Virus record (IMG/VR): IMGVR_UViG_3300010373_000020
Location: 1 to 42,648 of that record
DNA from: a virus
DNA: 42,648 bases
Reading direction: 5' to 3' (one strand)
Part shown: piece by piece, positions 12,851 through 21,023 of the stretch
How positions within the stretch are numbered: position 1 is the first letter of the stretch
How the letters are laid out: every line of letters starts with the position of its first letter
Position numbers and translations under genes: made by a program
Notes under the pieces: generated by a model
Database searches by the model: none
Told to the model about the DNA's origin: nothing
The model's input: only the letters and a program-made list of their open reading frames with translations

Positions 12851-14341
12851 ATGCGAAGGTATCGCACCTTCCGCATGCGCAGCGCCTTCGCCCCGATTCC
12901 ACTCGCCGCCCTCGTCCTCGCGGCGTCCTGCTTCACGCCCAACTCGCCCAAGCCGGCGCCGACGGCCGTCGTCACGGTCGACACCTCGCCGGGCGCGACC
13001 GACTGCACGTTCACGCTCACCATCGGGTCGTCGACTCAGACGAGCCCTGCGCACGTCGCGTCCGCGCAGTTCACCGTTCCCGAGTCGCAGGTCAACGCGG
13101 ACTCCGCGACGGCGTCGTGCGCTGGCTTCCTGCCCGCCACGCAGTCCCCGGCGTCGCTCTTGTCGAATCACGTCACGCTCGCGCTGACGCCGGTGGCGCC
13201 GCCCGTGCCGCCCCTTCCGCGCGCGCCGACGCGCGATCAACTGCTCCGCGTGCGCGCCATCTTCCAAGGACTGACGGTCACGACCGCGCAACTGGGCACC
13301 GTGCCGAGCTGGGGGCCTGAAGTCGGCATGCTCACGTCGGCCGCCGACCGGCAGGCGACTTACGCCGCCCACAAGCGGGCGGGCGCGACGCACTTTGTGC
13401 TCGCGGTCACGTGCCACTACACCGAGCCGGGCGTCGCCTTTCCGAACGCCACGGCCTGTAGCAACGACTGGTCGAACGACCCGGCGACCCTGGCGACTCG
13501 CGTTGCCGAGGTGGTGCGCGCCGGCCTTTTCCCCGTCGTGATGCAGGGCGGCGACGAGCTGCCCTGGTCGACGGTGCGCGCGCAGATGCCGGCGTGGTAC
13601 GCCGCGCTGAAGACGTCGCCAGACGGAGATCTGACGCCGTATATCGTCTGGTGTCTCGGCTTCGACAGCGTCGTGCCGATCCTGAACGCGAACGACACGG
13701 CCGTGCAGGATTTCATCGATACGACGCTGGCGACCCGCGCGGTCATCGGCAACGGCGCGCAGGTCATCGAATATCCGGCCGGCTGGGCATTTTGGGGTCC
13801 GACCGACGCGCGGTTCAACCTCGCCGGGCCTGGCAGCTACACGTCCACGGCTGGGCAGGCGCTCGATGGCGTACTGCAAGAGTTCGCGAACGACTCGCCG
13901 GGCAACGATCCGACGCCGACGGTTACCGGCTCGACCTACGACCCCGAGCACGGCTACACGCCGACGTGGTCGGCCGATGCGTCGCCGTGGATGCAGGTGT
14001 GGCAGATCGCCGCGCGCGGGCCGTCCTACACCGCGCCAGCAGACGAGCCTTTCAACGTCCGCGTCACGGCCGCAGGCGGTGGCCCGCAGGACGGCCAGAT
14101 CGTCTCGGTCAGCGCCGACCGACAGCACGTCACGTCGTATGCAGCCGGCGTCTCGACGCCGCGCGGACGCTTCTACTTCGTCGGCTTCGAGTTCGCGACC
14201 TATCAGCATGTTCATGGGCAGACGACGCGCGCCCGTGTAGTCAAGGCCGGTCAGTACATCTCCGGCGTCGGCTACGACGCCGTGTGCATGCCGGCCGCGT
14301 CGAGCGGTCGGGCGACTGCTCGCTGGGAGGTGCGCCGATGA
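12851..14341 (+). CDS. Large lipoprotein of unknown function, 496 aa
   Basis: ATG 12851, or ATG 12872 which would place MRSAFAPIPLAALVLAASC as a cleaner signal. The lipobox is LAASC, so the protein should be lipid-anchored. Residues 60-90 are a Pro-rich linker (PPVPPLPRAPTRDQL). The main domain has alternating helices and strands, with THFVLAVTCHYTEPG, GLFPVVMQGGDELPWS, IEYPAGWAFWGPTDARF and HGYTPTWSADASPWMQVWQ; this looks like a TIM-barrel glycoside-hydrolase-type fold, though no active site can be stated. First gene of the rightward late operon. It may degrade or bind surface sugars or change the host surface. Confidence 0.65.
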   Translation: MRRYRTFRMRSAFAPIPLAALVLAASCFTPNSPKPAPTAVVTVDTSPGATDCTFTLTIGSSTQTSPAHVASAQFTVPESQVNADSATASCAGFLPATQSPASLLSNHVTLALTPVAPPVPPLPRAPTRDQLLRVRAIFQGLTVTTAQLGTVPSWGPEVGMLTSAADRQATYAAHKRAGATHFVLAVTCHYTEPGVAFPNATACSNDWSNDPATLATRVAEVVRAGLFPVVMQGGDELPWSTVRAQMPAWYAALKTSPDGDLTPYIVWCLGFDSVVPILNANDTAVQDFIDTTLATRAVIGNGAQVIEYPAGWAFWGPTDARFNLAGPGSYTSTAGQALDGVLQEFANDSPGNDPTPTVTGSTYDPEHGYTPTWSADASPWMQVWQIAARGPSYTAPADEPFNVRVTAAGGGPQDGQIVSVSADRQHVTSYAAGVSTPRGRFYFVGFEFATYQHVHGQTTRARVVKAGQYISGVGYDAVCMPAASSGRATARWEVRR

Positions 14342-14643
14342 ACCTGCAAGAGGAACACGCCGCCGCGAACCCTGCCGCCTATCGGCGCACGGCCGAGGCG
14401 GTCCTGATGAACGCGCTAGAGGATCTGAACGCGCCACTCAGCGACGACCTGCCCGTGATCTACCGGGCGCTCGCGGCCGGGGCGTTCCTGTTCGAGCGCA
14501 CGGATCGGATCGTGCCGTTCTGGTTCGGCCTCGCCGGCGTCGACTTGCGCGCCTTTCGGGAGTCCCGACACGCCGCGATCCTGCGTGCGCGCTTCGCCGC
14601 GTGGCGCCAGCTCGACGCGCGGCGTCACGAGGAGGTCGCATGA
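14338..14643 (+). CDS. Hypothetical helical protein, 101 aa
   Basis: ATG at 14338 overlaps the lipoprotein stop (ATGA). The protein has no signal or membrane segment and looks all-helical (TAEAVLMNALEDL, ARFAAWRQLDARRHEEVA). Family not recognised. Its coupling to both neighbours supports expression. Confidence 0.65.
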   Translation: MNLQEEHAAANPAAYRRTAEAVLMNALEDLNAPLSDDLPVIYRALAAGAFLFERTDRIVPFWFGLAGVDLRAFRESRHAAILRARFAAWRQLDARRHEEVA

Positions 14644-14837
14644 GCCCCCGACACCACCACCAGAAACCCGACTGCCTCATCGGCAATGCGCACACCGAAG
14701 CCGCGAATCCGACCTCGTCGTGGTGGACCGGTATCGACCGGGCCGACTTCTCGCGCGAAGTGGCCGCGCAGACCCCGCGCATGCGGCGGTCGAAGTTCGG
14801 CAATCTCGACTCGCCGACGTACGGCGACGAGGACTAG
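14640..14837 (+). CDS. Hypothetical protein, 65 aa
   Basis: ATG at 14640 overlaps the preceding TGA. It is hydrophilic with a His run (MSPRHHHQKPDC), a central SSWWTGIDRADFSRE segment and an acidic end (YGDED). No family recognised. Confidence 0.6.
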   Translation: MSPRHHHQKPDCLIGNAHTEAANPTSSWWTGIDRADFSREVAAQTPRMRRSKFGNLDSPTYGDED

Positions 14838-14859
14838 ACCGCTTTCGAAGGAGACTCCC

Positions 14860-15072
14860 ATGAGCCCGCAAGTAAAGACCGGACTGATCGGCCTCGGCAC
14901 GTTCCTCGCCGCGAGCGCACTCAACTACGTGATCGGGCATCTGACGAGCTTCGGCGTGCCGGCGGCGTGGCTGCCGGCGATCTCGGCGCTCCTGCCGCTC
15001 ATCACGCACTACCTGCCGACGCCGCAGTCGATGGCCTCGTCCGCGAACACCGTCAGCACGTCGGGCCGGTAG
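14860..15072 (+). CDS. Small two-span membrane protein, holin-like, 70 aa
   Basis: ATG at 14860 with GAAGGAGA upstream. Two hydrophobic segments, TGLIGLGTFLAASALNYVIG and AAWLPAISALLPLITHYLP, are joined by a short turn, then a polar Ser-rich tail. Size and topology suit a class II holin, or the small membrane proteins common near phage holins. A second candidate lies at 15477. Neither is beside the lysis enzyme at 24.5 kb. Confidence 0.6.
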   Translation: MSPQVKTGLIGLGTFLAASALNYVIGHLTSFGVPAAWLPAISALLPLITHYLPTPQSMASSANTVSTSGR

Positions 15073-15073
15073 C

Positions 15074-15466
15074 ATGGCCGCAAAGCTGATCGACCCGCAG
15101 GGGTTGTGGCAGCAGGACGACGACGCACTTGATCGCGACGTCGACTTGCAGTGGTTCAGCGAGATCAAGACCGGCGTGTCGGTCTACGGCCGCACGTCGG
15201 GCACGGCCTCGAACCACATCCACCTGTATCACCACGACACCGGGGCCGATTCCGGCCTGAACCTCGATCCGCGCACGGGCATCGTGAGCCGTGACGGGAA
15301 CCCGATCGGCGACGTCCTCGCGACGGCCGTGGTCGGCCTGGAGGGCATCGCCGGCAGCCTGATCGGGAGCGGCGTCGCGGCGGTCAACGCCGCCAAGCGG
15401 ATCGCCTCTCCAAGCGGCGAAGCCGTCGACCTGACGGGGCTGGTCTTCGCCCCGCCGCACCCGTAA
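15074..15466 (+). CDS. Hypothetical protein, 130 aa
   Basis: ATG at 15074, one base after the previous stop. The first 85 residues are polar with short strand-like pieces (GVSVYGRTSGTASNHIHLYHH); then a small-residue helix (ATAVVGLEGIAGSLIGSGVAAVNAAKRI) that could be membrane-associated. No family recognised. Confidence 0.6.
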   Translation: MAAKLIDPQGLWQQDDDALDRDVDLQWFSEIKTGVSVYGRTSGTASNHIHLYHHDTGADSGLNLDPRTGIVSRDGNPIGDVLATAVVGLEGIAGSLIGSGVAAVNAAKRIASPSGEAVDLTGLVFAPPHP

Positions 15467-15476
15467 GGAGACTCGG

Positions 15477-15680
15477 ATGTCTACCGGCGTGTCCTTCGTC
15501 TTGATCGCCACCGTCCTGCTGTGGGGCGGCTACGAACTCTTCGCGCTCGCGACCCATCGGCAAACGATCTCGCGCGGCATTCAGGACTCGCTGCGGACGT
15601 CGATCGGCGCCCGCTATGCGTGCCTCGTCTGCATCGTGATCGGCGTGTTGCTGGGGCATTTCTTCTTCCCCCTGTGCTGA
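15477..15680 (+). CDS. Small two-span membrane protein, holin-like, 67 aa
   Basis: ATG at 15477 with AAGGAGA 5-11 nt upstream. Membrane segments VSFVLIATVLLWGGYELFAL and YACLVCIVIGVLLGHFFF flank a basic loop (THRQTISRGIQDSLRTSIGAR), as in small holins. This or the protein at 14860 may be the pore-forming holin; the coiled-coil membrane protein at 24908 is a third candidate. Confidence 0.6.
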   Translation: MSTGVSFVLIATVLLWGGYELFALATHRQTISRGIQDSLRTSIGARYACLVCIVIGVLLGHFFFPLC

Positions 15681-15684
15681 CCCC

Positions 15685-15900
15685 ATGAACGCTGCTGAAC
15701 TCCACGCGCTGCTGTCGAAGATTCCGAAGGCCGATCGGCGCGAAATCGAGGTCATGGTCGCGCGGGCGAAAGACGCTGGCCCCCCGATCGCCTCGCCGGC
15801 TGAGGACTCGTCCGGGTGGAACTATCCCGTCCGGCGCGCGGAGCGGCAGAACGCGGTTGTGCTGTCGCTGCGCTGGGTCGCGGAGAACGATCCGTGCTGA
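15685..15900 (+). CDS. Hypothetical protein, 71 aa
   Basis: ATG at 15685, four bases after the previous stop. N-terminal helix (AAELHALLSKIPKADRREIEVMVARAKDAG), then a short segment ending in EDSSGWNYPVRRAERQNAVVLSLRWVAENDPC. Its stop lies inside the start of the sigma-factor gene, so the two are coupled. No family recognised. Confidence 0.6.
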   Translation: MNAAELHALLSKIPKADRREIEVMVARAKDAGPPIASPAEDSSGWNYPVRRAERQNAVVLSLRWVAENDPC

Positions 15901-16541
15901 CCACGGGCCAGAAAGTCACCTCGACCGACCCGGCCGACCCGGCCGTCATCGAACTACTGCGGCGTCTCTCGATCAAGGCCGCGCACGGCTCGCGCACGGC
16001 GTCGCGGCTGCCGCCCGGCTTGGACGCCGACGACTTGAAGCAGATCGCCCTGATCGCTGGCGTCGATGCGCTCGGCCGTTGGCGCGCCGATGGCGGGGCC
16101 TCGGTCGGCACGTTCGTCTTCCACCGCATGCGCGGCGCCGTCTTGGACGTGATGCGGTCGCAGGCGTGGCCGCGCTCGATGCGGAGCGTGATGCGGGGCG
16201 ACGTCGATGCTAGCCCGCACATGGCGCGGCGCGTCTGCGGCCTGCACGCGATGCAGGCGAAGCCCGAGGCGCATCTGCCGGCAGGCTTCGGCCTGACGAC
16301 GTTCGACGCGCCCGACGCGGCCCTGCTGCGGCGCGCCGATGGCGTGCGGGTGCGCGCGGCCGTCCTCAGGTTGCCGCCGCGGCTGCGGCGCATCGTCACC
16401 CTGTACTTCTGGCGCGGCCTGACGATGCGCCAGATCGGCGAACAAATCGGCGTGAACCAGTCGCGCGTGAGTCAGTTGTGCCACGCGGCGCTCGACCGGC
16501 TGCGGCGGACCCTGGCGACGCCGGACCAACTGGCGGCATGA
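15894..16541 (+). CDS. Sigma-70-family RNA polymerase sigma factor, 215 aa
   Basis: GTG at 15894 overlaps the preceding gene by 7 nt. Region 2: LDADDLKQIALIAGVDALGRW, then VGTFVFHRMRGAVLDVMRSQAW, the FliA/SigB-type core-binding and -10 recognition pattern. Region 4: LPPRLRRIVTLYFWRGLTMRQIGEQIGVNQSRVSQLCHAALDRL, a full helix-turn-helix. It should bind host core polymerase and redirect it to phage promoters. It ends by overlapping the terminase start (ATGA), exactly where a small terminase gene is usually found; a region-4 helix-turn-helix protein in that place could also serve DNA recognition in packaging, but the complete region 2 favours a true sigma factor. Confidence 0.82.
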   Translation: MLTTGQKVTSTDPADPAVIELLRRLSIKAAHGSRTASRLPPGLDADDLKQIALIAGVDALGRWRADGGASVGTFVFHRMRGAVLDVMRSQAWPRSMRSVMRGDVDASPHMARRVCGLHAMQAKPEAHLPAGFGLTTFDAPDAALLRRADGVRVRAAVLRLPPRLRRIVTLYFWRGLTMRQIGEQIGVNQSRVSQLCHAALDRLRRTLATPDQLAA

Positions 16542-18004
16542 GCGGCCACCCGCCCGACTCGAAGGTCTGGACGTGGGGCGCCGGGGCGTGGGCGGCCCTG
16601 AACTCGACCGCGCCGTACGTCGACCTCGAAGGCGGCATCCGCGCCCAGAAGACGACGGTCTTGTGCGCGAAGGTCTTGGCGCTCTGCTTGAAGCATCCGG
16701 GCATCAAGATCCTGCTCTGCCGCTGGACCGAGGAATCGCTTGATACCCAACTGAAGCCGAAGTGGCGCGAGCATTGCGCCGAGAACGGCGTCACGCTCGC
16801 GTGGAACGCCGAGGAGCACTACGACCGGCTGGAGAACGGGTCAATCGTCTACCTCCGCGGCCTGAAGCCGTCCGAGGGCGCGGCGCGCTACTCGAAGCTG
16901 CGCGGGCTCACGCTGGCCTTTATCGGGGCCGATCAGGCCGAAGAATTCCCGCCCGACTTCTGGCCAGAGTTCGTGGGTCGTATCTCACAGCCAGGCTACC
17001 CTCATCAGATCTGGCTCACGCCGCAGCCGGTCAACCCCGGCCACTGGATCGACGAGAAGTTCCCCGAAGACAACCGCGACCCGGCGTACTGCTACGTCCG
17101 CACGAACGTCTACGACAACCGCGCGGCGGTCGGCGACGAGTACATTGCGGGCCTCGAAAAGGAATACCCGCTCGGCTCAGCGCAGCGCCGCACGCTGCTC
17201 GAAGGGCGTCGCGGGCTGGCGACCGTCGGCCGTCCGGTCTATCAAGGACTCTTCGACCGACGACGTCACGTCCGAAACATCACGGCGAACAAGGATCTGC
17301 CGCTCTACGAAGGCTGGGACTACGGCCACGGGCACCCGTGCGTCGTGTGGGCGCAGTTCACGCCGATGGGCCGGTATGCGCTGCTCGGCGCGGTCATGGG
17401 CGAACACATGTCGATCGACGTCTTCGCGCCGGTCGCCCTGTACTACCGCGAGCTGTGGTTCGGCAAGCAGATCGACGTGCAGTCGACCGGCGACCCGGCC
17501 GGGCTGGCCGAGAGCAGCCAGGGGCTCCCCGGCAGCGTTGACGAGATCCTGGCCGGCTACGGCGTGGCGATCACGGGCTGCACGGGCGGCAACGCGCCCG
17601 AAGCGCGCGACCGAGCGATCAAGGCGACCGGGGCCTACATGACCCGCGCCGCGCTGGACGGTGGCCCGGCGTTCGCGGTGTCCGAGCGCGGCATGGTCGT
17701 CAAGGCCGGGGCGGACCCGCGCCCGGTCCCGCTGCTGCCCGACGGCTTCGAGGCCGGCTACGTGTGGGACGAGCGCCAGTTCTACGGGCCGCGCGTGAAC
17801 ATCCGAAGACCCAAGAAGGACGGCTTTTACGACCACAGCCAGAACGGCAACGAGTACATCGCGTTGTCGTTCGGGCCGGGGATGCCGAGCCAAGACGACT
17901 TGGAAGCGCACGAGCGCCGCGAGCTCAGGCGGGCGCAGCGCGATCCCGACGGCGTGGGCGTCGCGGTCGGGCGGTCGATGGTGGGCCGGATACGGCGGGG
18001 CTGA
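16538..18004 (+). CDS. terL: Terminase large subunit, 488 aa
   Basis: ATG at 16538 overlaps the sigma-factor stop. ATPase domain: Walker A GGIRAQKTT (residues 32-40, an atypical P-loop), Walker B LAFIGADQAEEF (Asp132, Glu135, Glu136). Nuclease domain: YEGWDYG (Asp261), QSTGDPAG (Asp319) and KKDGFYDHSQNG (Asp432) supply the metal-binding acids of the RNase H-like fold. Length is normal for the family. It cuts and translocates DNA into the prohead. Directly followed by the portal gene. Confidence 0.9.
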   Translation: MSGHPPDSKVWTWGAGAWAALNSTAPYVDLEGGIRAQKTTVLCAKVLALCLKHPGIKILLCRWTEESLDTQLKPKWREHCAENGVTLAWNAEEHYDRLENGSIVYLRGLKPSEGAARYSKLRGLTLAFIGADQAEEFPPDFWPEFVGRISQPGYPHQIWLTPQPVNPGHWIDEKFPEDNRDPAYCYVRTNVYDNRAAVGDEYIAGLEKEYPLGSAQRRTLLEGRRGLATVGRPVYQGLFDRRRHVRNITANKDLPLYEGWDYGHGHPCVVWAQFTPMGRYALLGAVMGEHMSIDVFAPVALYYRELWFGKQIDVQSTGDPAGLAESSQGLPGSVDEILAGYGVAITGCTGGNAPEARDRAIKATGAYMTRAALDGGPAFAVSERGMVVKAGADPRPVPLLPDGFEAGYVWDERQFYGPRVNIRRPKKDGFYDHSQNGNEYIALSFGPGMPSQDDLEAHERRELRRAQRDPDGVGVAVGRSMVGRIRRG

Positions 18005-18007
18005 ACG

Positions 18008-20179
18008 ATGAAGAAATACAACCTGCACAGGGACGCCAAGAAGCCGTACCGCATCGCCCTCGATGACGAGGACCGCAAGACGTTCTTCGAGGAGCTGATC
18101 CTTGAACTGCAATCCGCCATGTCCGCGCGCAATGAGTACGTGCGCGAAGGCGGCCTCATCGATCAGTGGTGGGCGATGTACGAGCAGACGCCCGACTATG
18201 AGCGCATCCGCGACGGCCGGAAAGACTTTGCCTCGTGGATGCCAACGGTGTACGTCGACTCGATGGCCGACCGGGTCAATCAGGTCGTCTTCGGCGTCGA
18301 GCCGATCTGCATGGTCGAGGGCTGGCCGTCGTCGGCGCAGGGGCCGAGTTCGAGCGCCGATGCGGCGGCGAAGGTCGAAGCCTTCCACGAGTGGCAGGCC
18401 GACAACGAGCGGCTGCGGCTGGTCGCCGACAAGCTCTTCCGGGCCGGGCTCGTGGAGGGCAACGGCATTCTCGAAGTGTCCGAGCGTCGGCGCGTGGTGA
18501 AGACGAAAAAGACCATGCGCGCTGCGGTCGCGCTGAACGAGCACGGGGCCGTGCACCTGGACGAGCAGATGCGGCCGATCCCGCGCCGCGATGCGCAGGG
18601 CCAACTCGTGCCGCACGATCCGCACGATCCCGTGTTCAACGGCGCCGAGGCTCCGTCCGTCGATGTGTCGTACGAGGAAACCGCGACGCCCGGCGACGGC
18701 CCAGAGCACACGGTCATTTCAGCGAAAGACTTCCTGTACCTGCCCGTGCACGCGAAGAACATGGGGCAGGTGTACGGCTACGCGCGCCGGTTCTTCCTGA
18801 CGGTCGCCGACTGCAAGCAGAAGGAAGCGCAGGGCGTCTACGATGGCGTGGACGCGCTTGGCGTGTCGCAGGAGCGCCTGACAAACGAAGAGGATCGCCG
18901 CCTCGGCCAGACCGCGCAGGACGCCTCGACCGACGACCGGGCGATGAAAGAACTGTGGCAGGTGTCGCTCTACGTCGATCTCGACGGCGACGACGTGCCC
19001 GAGTGGGTCATCGCGACCGTCAGCGTGCAGCACAACGTCGGCATCCAGTTGCAGTTTGACGACCTGCCGCAGTGCCGTTACCTGTCGTTCACGCCGTTTC
19101 CGCGTTCGACGTCCGTGTGGGGCATGTCGCTCATCGCGAAGATGTGGACGACGATCGATGAGCACACGTGCTGGCGCAATCTGTCAGCCGAAGCGGCCGA
19201 GAAGCGCGTCCATGCGCCACTGCTGCGGCAGCGGAACTCGCCGTGGAAACCCGAGGTCCAGCCGTTCGGCACGGAAGCGGTGATCGATGTCGCGTCGATC
19301 ACGGGCGACGTCGCGCAGTTGCAGATGTTCGACGCGCCAGAGGGCGTCTTCCTGAAGACCCGCGAGACCGAGGAAGCCGGCGAACGGCAGAGCGGCCTGA
19401 ATGACGTCGCGATGCTCGGCGGGTCGTCCTCGGCCGGCGGCAGCCGCGGCGGCCACGCGACGGCGACCGAAGTGCAGACCGACGCGCATGCGTCCTACGT
19501 GCGCGTGCAGGCCGTTGTGGACCGGGCGCAGGAGTTCGTCGCGGACTGGTACTACCTGCGGCATCAGCTGTGGAAACGCGCGTTGGCGGGCGGTGTGGCG
19601 GCGAAGATGCCGCCGGGCACGGCCGCGCTGCGCGGGCTCCAGTCGCGCGGGATCTTCGCGGACGCGAATGGCCCGCTCGACTTCACGGCGCAGGATCTCG
19701 AAGGCACCTGGCGGTTCAAGCCGCGTGGGTCGGTCGAGACGGCCGACGTCTACCGGCTGCGCGACGACCTGATCGGCTTCATGGAGAACGTCCTGCCGGC
19801 GATCATGAAGTTGTCGCCGTCCTTCGCGCAGTTCGTGCAGGGCAACCCCGCGTTCATCAAAGCGATCTTTCAGGACGCGATCCGGCTGTTCCGCATGGAA
19901 GCGCTGCAAACGCAGATGAACCAACTGATGCAGCAGTTTCAGGCGCAGCAGACGCAGCAGGCCGCGCTCGCGCCGCCGGCTGGCCCGGCGGGGCTGCCGC
20001 CCGGCGCCGGACCGGCCGGTGCCCCGCCAGTCGCCCAGCCCGGCGTGGGCGGCCCGATGATCCCTGGCGCGCCTGGCGGGCCGGGCGGTCTGGGCGTCCA
20101 GAACTTCGCGCCAGTCGTCGCGCCGACGATTGCCGTGGGAGGGGCCGGTGAGCCAGTACCGACAGCCGCGGCCGGATGA
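18008..20179 (+). CDS. Portal protein, 723 aa
   Basis: ATG at 18008. The long alpha/beta protein with GGLIDQWWAMYEQ, VYVDSMADRVNQVVFG, KDFLYLPVHAKNMGQVYGYARRF and FPRSTSVWGMSLIAKMWTTIDEHTCWRNL follows the P22/podovirus-type portal pattern. The C-terminal 100 residues are a helical QTQMNQLMQQFQAQQTQQ segment followed by a Gly/Pro/Ala-rich tail, comparable to the barrel and tail of large portals. Position after the terminase agrees. The end of the gene overlaps the GTG of the next gene. Confidence 0.85.
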   Translation: MKKYNLHRDAKKPYRIALDDEDRKTFFEELILELQSAMSARNEYVREGGLIDQWWAMYEQTPDYERIRDGRKDFASWMPTVYVDSMADRVNQVVFGVEPICMVEGWPSSAQGPSSSADAAAKVEAFHEWQADNERLRLVADKLFRAGLVEGNGILEVSERRRVVKTKKTMRAAVALNEHGAVHLDEQMRPIPRRDAQGQLVPHDPHDPVFNGAEAPSVDVSYEETATPGDGPEHTVISAKDFLYLPVHAKNMGQVYGYARRFFLTVADCKQKEAQGVYDGVDALGVSQERLTNEEDRRLGQTAQDASTDDRAMKELWQVSLYVDLDGDDVPEWVIATVSVQHNVGIQLQFDDLPQCRYLSFTPFPRSTSVWGMSLIAKMWTTIDEHTCWRNLSAEAAEKRVHAPLLRQRNSPWKPEVQPFGTEAVIDVASITGDVAQLQMFDAPEGVFLKTRETEEAGERQSGLNDVAMLGGSSSAGGSRGGHATATEVQTDAHASYVRVQAVVDRAQEFVADWYYLRHQLWKRALAGGVAAKMPPGTAALRGLQSRGIFADANGPLDFTAQDLEGTWRFKPRGSVETADVYRLRDDLIGFMENVLPAIMKLSPSFAQFVQGNPAFIKAIFQDAIRLFRMEALQTQMNQLMQQFQAQQTQQAALAPPAGPAGLPPGAGPAGAPPVAQPGVGGPMIPGAPGGPGGLGVQNFAPVVAPTIAVGGAGEPVPTAAAG

Positions 20180-20393
20180 TCGCCGCTACGACTTGGCCGA
20201 TCCGCAACTACGGAAGTGCCAGCGCAAGATCCGCTTTCGCAGCCGCGGTGCGGCGCGCGATGCGATGCGGCGCGTGCAGCGCGAACGGCCGCGACCGGGC
20301 GACGACACGCTGAACCCCTATTACTGCTCGAACTGCGGAGGGTACCACTTTGGACACAAGACCACACGACGAGACGACGACCCAGGCGACTGA
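20148..20393 (+). CDS. Small zinc-finger protein, 81 aa
   Basis: GTG at 20148 has GGGAGGGG 5-11 nt upstream and lies within the end of the portal gene. A basic middle (KCQRKIRFRSRGAARDAMRRVQRERPRP) is followed by YYCSNCGGYHFGHKTT, a CxxC...HxxxH zinc finger. Small phage proteins with the YxCxxCGGxHxG motif are frequent in virion gene clusters and of unknown function. Confidence 0.65.
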   Translation: MSQYRQPRPDDRRYDLADPQLRKCQRKIRFRSRGAARDAMRRVQRERPRPGDDTLNPYYCSNCGGYHFGHKTTRRDDDPGD

Positions 20394-20727
20394 CGAAGCG
20401 AAGAACGAGATCGCGGCCCTGACCGAGTTGGCGCAGTCGCCCGGCTGGGCGCTCGTGACGAAAGCCTTTTCCTCGCTCGCGTCGCCCGCGCACGTCCTCG
20501 ATTCCGCCCACGGCCTGCTGAAAGATGCGTCGGCCTTGGGGTCGCAGAAGCTCGAGATCGGGCTGCGCCAGATCCTCTCAGAGGGGTCTGCGGTCGCTGC
20601 CGTGCTGACGTTCCCGCAGATGCGGATCGCGCAATTGCAGGGGCCGAAGACTGGCCCGCAGGAGCCGCGCGGGATGCCGCTCCCCACGCCCGAGTCGCGC
20701 GTGCGTCACTTCGTGAGGCGCGGATGA
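20350..20727 (+). CDS. Hypothetical head-module protein, 125 aa
   Basis: TTG at 20350 is preceded by GGAGGG with an 8-9 nt spacer, inside the end of the zinc-finger gene; this deserves note as a rare start. The protein is helical with a Ser/Ala-rich centre (KAFSSLASPAHVLDSAHGLLKDASALG) and a Pro-rich end. No family recognised. Confidence 0.6.
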   Translation: MDTRPHDETTTQATDEAKNEIAALTELAQSPGWALVTKAFSSLASPAHVLDSAHGLLKDASALGSQKLEIGLRQILSEGSAVAAVLTFPQMRIAQLQGPKTGPQEPRGMPLPTPESRVRHFVRRG

Positions 20728-21023
20728 CGGCGCTGCGCATGCTCGGCTCGCGCGTGCTGCTCAAGCCGATTGACCCGGCGCCGCGTTCGGACCTGATCGC
20801 GCTGACGGACAAGTCGTGGACGTTCGCGGCCGAGGTGGTCAATCTCGGTCGGCCGCGGTGTGCGTCCTGCGGCCACCCTCTCACGGTCGACATTCAGGTC
20901 GGAGACCGCGTGTACGTGCCCGCGTCGAAGGGGCACGAAATCACCATGAACGGCGAGACGTTCTGGGTGCTGGACTTCGAAGACATCGGCGGTCTTTTCG
21001 TGGACGAGGTGACCCATGCCTGA
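20724..21023 (+). CDS. GroES-like co-chaperonin, 99 aa
   Basis: ATG at 20724 overlaps the preceding stop. GSRVLLKPIDP begins the fold; PRSDLIALTD occupies the place of the mobile loop, with a hydrophobic Ile-Ala-Leu like the IVL tripeptide that binds GroEL; AAEVVNLGRP, DIQVGDRVYVP, GHEITMNGETFWVL and DIGGLFVDE complete the Cpn10 beta-barrel in order. The roof-loop region carries an inserted CASCG pair. Length equals that of GroES (about 97). It lies between portal and scaffold genes, as an assembly factor would, like T4 gp31 that adapts GroEL to fold the capsid protein. Confidence 0.8.
   Translation: MTALRMLGSRVLLKPIDPAPRSDLIALTDKSWTFAAEVVNLGRPRCASCGHPLTVDIQVGDRVYVPASKGHEITMNGETFWVLDFEDIGGLFVDEVTHA

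Noticed and set aside
12731-14437. 568-codon open frame on the minus strand opposite the large lipoprotein
   Set aside because: Arg-rich shadow; the plus-strand gene has a signal peptide with lipobox and coupled neighbours.
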